This document shows, one piece after another, positions 60,454 to 64,000 of a DNA stretch of 64,000 nucleotides. Position numbers and translations under genes: made by a program. Source of the DNA: Gp7-AA10 sp035636095 (lineage in GTDB: Bacteria; Acidobacteriota; Thermoanaerobaculia; Gp7-AA8); contig DASPZU010000105.1 of NCBI GenBank assembly GCA_035636095.1, positions 1 to 64,000 of the forward strand. The letters are read 5' to 3'. Positions within the stretch are counted from its first letter, which is position 1; each line of letters opens with the position of its first letter. Below the pieces are notes generated by a model. That model worked only from the letters and a program-made list of their open reading frames with translations, ran no database searches and was not told the origin of the DNA.

Positions 60454-61926
60454 TCATGAATCGAGACGATACACAGAGATGGCATTGCGGTTAGCGATGA
60501 GCGTCCACCGGCCGCGGAAACGCTCTTTAAGTTCGCGATGCTGAATCTCGGAATCAGCCACGACGGCATACCAGGGAAGTTCATGAATACCAGCATACGC
60601 ACGAAGGGTTTGGAAGCGTTCGTCGTTGAGCTGGTCGTATCGGATTATCGAGCGGTTTGAATAGTACAGGAATGGGCCACTCAGCACGCCTGTGATGACC
60701 ACGGCCCGGCGAGGAAGCAACTGCTCCGCCCAGTGGACATCGTCGGGGTAGCGCCTTTCCATGTTTGGCAGAGCCTGCAGGACTCCGAGGCTCCACGTTG
60801 AGAGAGCCGGTGCGACCGCAATGCAAAGCGCCAAGATGCTGAAGATTGCAAGTGACAAGCGTCGGTCATGCCGTGCAAAAAAGGCGTATGCGTCGCGGAG
60901 TATGAGGAGCGCGCCGATGATGAGCGCTGGAATCGCAGGCAGGAGGAACCGAATGCACAGGTACCCGTCGAAGAAACCGTAGAACGAGTAGAAAACAAAG
61001 AATGCAGTGATCCACGCGATGAGTGCTGATTTCACCCAGAGGTCACAGCGCCGATCCCATAGCACGAGAAGGCCGCCGGGAAAGCCGATGGGCGACAGCA
61101 TTCGGGCAAGCCACTCAGCGTGCTGCGGTGCAGCGTACCGCACCCCTGCCCACGACAGACCGGGGAGAAAGCCGCCATAGCCGGTGCGTATCGGGCTACT
61201 GTACAGGGCGCTATTCCACCACATGAGCGAGACCCCGAATGGAAGCGCGCCTAAAGCCGCAGACACGAGAAGAGGGATTTGAAGACGTAAGGCCAACACT
61301 AGCGGGAAGAGAAGAAGAACATTTGTTGGGCGCACCCAGACGCTAATACCGAAGGCCGCTCCCGCGGCGAGGGCCGCCCACGGTCTTTCCGAGGCAACGA
61401 ATGCACAGCAGATTGCAACGAGAGCCCAGAAGGTTGCGAGAACGTCGCTTGCGGGTTGAACAGCATGCCAGAGAAAGGGGGGCAGTGTTGCCATTGCAGC
61501 TGCGGCAATAGACGACGCGCTACGTGGGAGACCCAGGCGCCTGCTCAAGAAACACACGAGGAAGACGCAGCCGACGGCAGCGAACGGCGCAATAAGGAAA
61601 GGCGCGCGCGCCCATCCACCGATGATGCCTGCTAAAGCGAGATGCATCGGAAGACCGGCGGGATAAGTCGGGTGCATGGATCCGTGTGGTGAAGGCGCGA
61701 ATCCGAGCGGCATGAAAAACCCCAGCCACGAGTCGTCCAACCCGAAGAGCCGCACGAGTGTCACCGGGCGAGTAGTCTTGCCAAACGCGATCAAGCGTGC
61801 TTCGTTCATGTAACCGCCCGTGTCTGGACCACCTAAGGCGTATGACAGGTTATGAACGAGGAACGCGCCGTATAGAGCGAGCCCGATGATGCCCGCTGCA
61901 GCGAGGCAGCGGTCACGCGTGAACAC
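60454..61926 (-). CDS. Polytopic glycosyltransferase-like membrane protein (GT39/PMT-like), cassette-borne
   Basis: 490 residues from GTG at 61926; a longer frame to 62064 runs across the attC site and is not believable. About ten hydrophobic segments. N-terminal loop GPDTGGYMNEARLIAFG and then HPTYPAGLPMHLALAG fit the first periplasmic loop of GT39-like integral membrane glycosyltransferases, with a soluble C-terminal part (ERYPDDVHWAEQLLPRRAVVITG). Sequence around it looks less GC-rich than the neighbouring genes. It lies between two attC-like sites whose core sequences are complementary, so it is probably a mobile cassette. Sugar and acceptor unknown. Confidence 0.75.
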   Translation of the reverse strand: MFTRDRCLAAAGIIGLALYGAFLVHNLSYALGGPDTGGYMNEARLIAFGKTTRPVTLVRLFGLDDSWLGFFMPLGFAPSPHGSMHPTYPAGLPMHLALAGIIGGWARAPFLIAPFAAVGCVFLVCFLSRRLGLPRSASSIAAAAMATLPPFLWHAVQPASDVLATFWALVAICCAFVASERPWAALAAGAAFGISVWVRPTNVLLLFPLVLALRLQIPLLVSAALGALPFGVSLMWWNSALYSSPIRTGYGGFLPGLSWAGVRYAAPQHAEWLARMLSPIGFPGGLLVLWDRRCDLWVKSALIAWITAFFVFYSFYGFFDGYLCIRFLLPAIPALIIGALLILRDAYAFFARHDRRLSLAIFSILALCIAVAPALSTWSLGVLQALPNMERRYPDDVHWAEQLLPRRAVVITGVLSGPFLYYSNRSIIRYDQLNDERFQTLRAYAGIHELPWYAVVADSEIQHRELKERFRGRWTLIANRNAISVYRLDS

Positions 61927-61991
61927 GCTTATATACGGGCGCCTGGGCGAAAACGTTGGTTGGTACGAAGATGGCGTGGTTCGTCCCGTCC

Positions 61992-62050
61992 GTCTAACGT
62001 TTGAAGCTGAGCGGCTCCGACCAGCCCGCAGCTGTCGCAACGAGTTAGGC
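61992..62050 (-). other. Integron attC site (59 bp)
   Basis: On the minus strand it begins GCCTAAC (RYYYAAC) and ends GTTAGAC (GTTRRRY), exactly 59 bases apart, with an imperfect internal inverted repeat (CAGCTGCGG / CCGCTCAGCTT). Length and ends match the classical 59-base element. It separates two minus-strand genes. Confidence 0.8.
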
Positions 62051-62108
62051 GGCAAACGATTCAACGACGTGTCTGGCCGCGTGCCTGAAACCAGCGTGAT
62101 CGCCCGGG

Positions 62109-62519
62109 TTAAAAGAACTCCTGGAGGAACGCCGCCGCTTCATCCGAGATGCCGGCAATCTTGTTCGTTGCCTGGCGATAGAACTTGAAATTGAGCTCGG
62201 TCTCGGGTCGACCGTCGTTCCAGTCGGAAAAACGTTTGAGCTCGCTCCGCCCGAGGCGCCGCTTTGCGAGCGCGGCGCGTCTGATGGTGATACTTACGCG
62301 AGGCGTTTGCCGGGCGATCCCGCGTTTTCTTGCGACCGCTTTGGCCGAGGTGACGACGCCGCTGGCGATGAGACCTGGCCCGCCTTCGTTCTCACTCGCG
62401 AAGACAAAGATCGTATGTCCTTCGGCGATGTACTTGCCGCGATACATTGTCTTCTGCGCGCTGAACGCGAAATTCTCCGCCGACAGATCGCTCACCTCGG
62501 CTTTGATTGCGAACATCAT
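62109..62519 (-). CDS. Cassette-borne hypothetical protein, possibly PUA/EVE-like
   Basis: 136 residues from the double ATG at 62519; the frame upstream to 62576 crosses the recombination site. The start is four bases from the core site, as usual in cassettes. The central part (YIAEGHTIFVFASENEGGPGLIASGVVTSAKAV) recalls EVE/ASCH-type beta-barrel domains that bind modified nucleotides, but the resemblance is weak. No other clue to function. The product is basic. Confidence 0.68.
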   Translation of the reverse strand: MMFAIKAEVSDLSAENFAFSAQKTMYRGKYIAEGHTIFVFASENEGGPGLIASGVVTSAKAVARKRGIARQTPRVSITIRRAALAKRRLGRSELKRFSDWNDGRPETELNFKFYRQATNKIAGISDEAAAFLQEFF

Positions 62520-62522
62520 GCG

Positions 62523-62610
62523 GGCTAATAATTTCCGGGCATGGGGCTGGAATAATCCGTTAGGCCCGGCCAGCATACGGCCGCGGGTCGGATGCAGCGA
62601 AAAGTTAGCC
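62523..62610 (-). other. attC-like site between two cassettes
   Basis: On the minus strand GGCTAAC at one end and ATTAGCC at the other, 88 bases apart, with weak internal complementarity. The GGCTAAC is exactly complementary to the GTTAGCC that opens the same cassette. Both ends deviate by one base from the RYYYAAC/GTTRRRY consensus. A further GCCTAAC lies inside. Confidence 0.5.
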
Positions 62611-62621
62611 GGCGGTTATTT

Positions 62622-63128
62622 CTACCGGTTCTCTTCATGAATTGAGCTGGAGACGAGAACAAGGTGGCGACCATTCCACTTGAAGGTATCTTCTTCGGTC
62701 GCATCGGTACACGCGGGACAACTCGCCTGGAGACGCGTAACGACCAGACGCTGTCCTCGGATTGCGGTCTTGATGATGCCCCCGTTGCCGCGATCGCCAC
62801 CAGCAAAGCGACCGATCAGGCGCGGCTGACCTGCTCGCAGCGTATACAGAAAGCCGTCGGTGTGTGAGCCGTTTCCATATCGGAACACAGCCCCGAGGGT
62901 GACTGCAGCTTCCGGTTCGCCGTCGCCGGTAACATCGCCGAAAACGACGGACGCTAGGGTGACGCAAGTCTGGTAGTCCCCTGATGAGCAGTAGTCTCCA
63001 TTTCGTAAGTGAACTGCCGGAAGACCGGCGAAAGATGGATAGGCGAAGTTGGCGAAGTCCAAGTCTTTGATCGAAACGGTCCCGCGATGCGTCGCGGCCG
63101 CTAGCACGATAACGACGAGAAATAGCAT
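62622..63128 (-). CDS. Cassette-borne exported protein with an FG-GAP/VCBS-like motif
   Basis: 168 residues. Hydrophobic start (MLFLVVIVLAAATHRG), a GDVTGDGEPEAAVTLG motif like the calcium-binding loop of FG-GAP repeats, four cysteines that could pair outside the cytoplasm (YCSSGDYQTC, SCPAC). The start is 13 bases from the core site. No enzyme family is evident; a small secreted or periplasmic binding protein is the best guess. Confidence 0.7.
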   Translation of the reverse strand: MLFLVVIVLAAATHRGTVSIKDLDFANFAYPSFAGLPAVHLRNGDYCSSGDYQTCVTLASVVFGDVTGDGEPEAAVTLGAVFRYGNGSHTDGFLYTLRAGQPRLIGRFAGGDRGNGGIIKTAIRGQRLVVTRLQASCPACTDATEEDTFKWNGRHLVLVSSSIHEENR

Positions 63129-63141
63129 CGTAGATTAGTCC

Positions 63142-63207
63142 GGCTAACGTTTGCCGCTAAGATGCGCGGCCTTCACGCGGCAGAATACCAAAACGCGCAA
63201 GTTGCCA
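63142..63207 (-). other. attC-like site at the head of the cassette cluster
   Basis: Minus-strand TGGCAAC at the far end and GTTAGCC at the near end, 66 bases apart, enclosing a CGCGGC-rich stem (TGCCGC / GCGGCA). It opens the cassette carrying the FG-GAP-like gene. Confidence 0.5.
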
Positions 63208-63324
63208 GTGGCCAGGAACGCGCCGTACCGCTCATCTCCGTGCCGATGCTGTAATGCCGCGTCCGGAGCATCGCGCGCATGCGGTCGAGTAGTTTTATCG
63301 CGACGTTGATCGCCGCTCAGCTCT
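63208..63324. other. 117-bp gap with no recognised feature
   Basis: No reading frame, strong hairpin or further attC core is evident between the last attC-like site and the DoxX-like gene. Confidence 0.5.
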
Positions 63325-63813
63325 CTACTCCGGGACTCCGACTGTTTCGGCTTTCACCGGACGACGCAAGAGCACGATGACAATGATGATCGCTGAAGGC
63401 ACCATCAGCGTCAGAGCCACGGCCAGAACCCATGCGGGAATCGCGGCGCGCGAGGCAAGGAGATTCCAGCGGCCGATCGCGATGATGGCGGCGATGCTTG
63501 CCCACAGCGTCGTCTCCACAGCGTTGAGCCGTTCGTCCGCCCGAATGTGAAAACCTGACGCCATCAGCACGTTGACGGCGAGGCCGACCGCGGCCAGCGG
63601 CGTCAGCCACGGCAGGACGCCGGTCGCCATCGGCAATACCAGTCCGGCAGCGCCGAGCAACTCCGCGAGTCCGATTGCGAGGACCAGAGGACGTGGCAGG
63701 TCGGAGAATCCGGTCCATTGTTCGAGGCCGCGTCCGGTGACCTTCGGGATTCCGGCCCCGAGGAAAAAGAGAGCGAGGAATATCTGCACGATCCAAAGAA
63801 TGAGATTTACCAT
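63325..63813 (-). CDS. DoxX-like membrane protein
   Basis: 162 residues from the ATG behind GGAGAC; an upstream in-frame start overlaps the neighbouring gene. Four hydrophobic segments and the family opening NLILWIVQIFLALFFLGAGIPKVTG, then GLAELLGAAGLVLP. DoxX-like proteins are small four-helix inner-membrane proteins of uncertain function, some linked to redox balance. It follows the NAD(P)-binding gene directly. Confidence 0.88.
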   Translation of the reverse strand: MVNLILWIVQIFLALFFLGAGIPKVTGRGLEQWTGFSDLPRPLVLAIGLAELLGAAGLVLPMATGVLPWLTPLAAVGLAVNVLMASGFHIRADERLNAVETTLWASIAAIIAIGRWNLLASRAAIPAWVLAVALTLMVPSAIIIVIVLLRRPVKAETVGVPE

Positions 63814-63814
63814 T

Positions 63815-64000
63815 TCAGTCTCCTGTTTGACCATTGCCGCCGGCCATGCCGACGATTTCACGAATGTGGCGACCGTATTCGAGCTCGTTGAGAAGAAAAT
63901 CAGCCACGTCAGCGCGGCTCACCCAAATCCTTCCGCGCGGCATCCGGCCGTCGGCCACGCGGTAGAGCTGTGTGAGTGGACCATTGGTCAGCCGCGGCGG
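63815..64000 (-). CDS. NAD(P)-binding (NmrA/SDR-like) oxidoreductase, C-terminal end only
   Basis: The last 61 residues run in from the right edge: PPRLTNGPLTQLYRVADG, then GRIWVSRADVADFLLNELEYGRHIREIVGMAGG. The RADVADF segment is typical of NAD(P)H-binding oxidoreductases that end shortly after this helix. The 5' end is outside the window, and it shares a transcript direction with the DoxX-like gene, one base apart. Confidence 0.72.
   Translation of the reverse strand, partial: PPRLTNGPLTQLYRVADGRMPRGRIWVSRADVADFLLNELEYGRHIREIVGMAGGNGQTGD

Noticed and set aside
60454..62064. Membrane glycosyltransferase start at 62064
   Set aside because: The extension crosses the 59-bp attC site, which lies outside coding sequence in cassettes.

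Overview
The window is GC-rich, densely coded DNA that most resembles an Acidobacteriota genome. This is inferred from family content: a large Oar-type TonB-dependent receptor with an N-terminal carboxypeptidase-regulatory-like domain, a CadC-like winged helix fused through one membrane segment to a TolB/PD40 propeller, CARDB/VCBS/Rhs surface proteins, an IPTL-CTERM protein, and many short interspersed palindromic repeats. No rRNA, tRNA or CRISPR array was seen.

Layout. (1) 1-15.3 kb, minus strand: a surface/secretion locus with a 3714-residue exported mosaic protein, a small protein overlapping it, and an Rhs/YD-repeat protein that leaves the window at the left edge. (2) 15.5-19.7 kb: a GH2 glycosidase and a divergent L-lactate permease. 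(3) 19.7-30.1 kb: a complete branched-chain amino-acid operon, ilvB-ilvN/ilvC-ilvE-HTH-ilvD-leuA-leuB/leuC-leuD. It is preceded by a classical attenuator: a leader peptide with an Ile/Leu codon run, an antiterminator and a terminator. Two gene pairs are translationally fused, ilvN-ilvC and leuB-leuC. (4) 30-35 kb: an ArsR-like regulator, a NIPSNAP-like protein, an IPTL-CTERM protein and a secreted PHP-domain protein. (5) 35-53.6 kb: a pectin/uronate utilisation locus. Extracellular enzymes are a CE8-CE12-GH105 three-module protein, a PL1-type pectate lyase and a GH28; a TonB receptor and a DUF4861 protein accompany them. Inside the cell, an MFS uronate transporter, KduI/IolB isomerase, SDR, two enolase-superfamily dehydratases, KDG kinase and KDPG aldolase would carry the products to pyruvate and glyceraldehyde-3-phosphate. 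A FadR-family GntR regulator sits at the divergent point, next to matching operator-like sites. (6) 53.6-60.3 kb: a ribbon-helix-helix pair, an orphan antitoxin with a toxin remnant, a signalling/propeller protein, a retropepsin-like protein, an MBL-fold protein and an esterase. (7) 60.4-63.2 kb: three minus-strand genes separated by attC-like sites, which looks like an integron cassette cluster without a visible integrase. (8) The right edge holds a DoxX-like protein and the end of an NAD(P)-binding protein.

The most unusual theme is a set of GC-rich hairpin repeats that lie between genes and also, in frame, inside coding sequences. One is the linker that fuses LeuB to LeuC. Others sit just behind signal peptides of secreted pectinases, in the pectate lyase, and between the DNA-binding and membrane segments of the CadC-like protein. 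They resemble in principle the protein-coding palindromic elements of Rickettsia, but with their own sequence. The ilv attenuator, the cassette array and the giant mosaic protein with a CxxCH motif are the other leading points.
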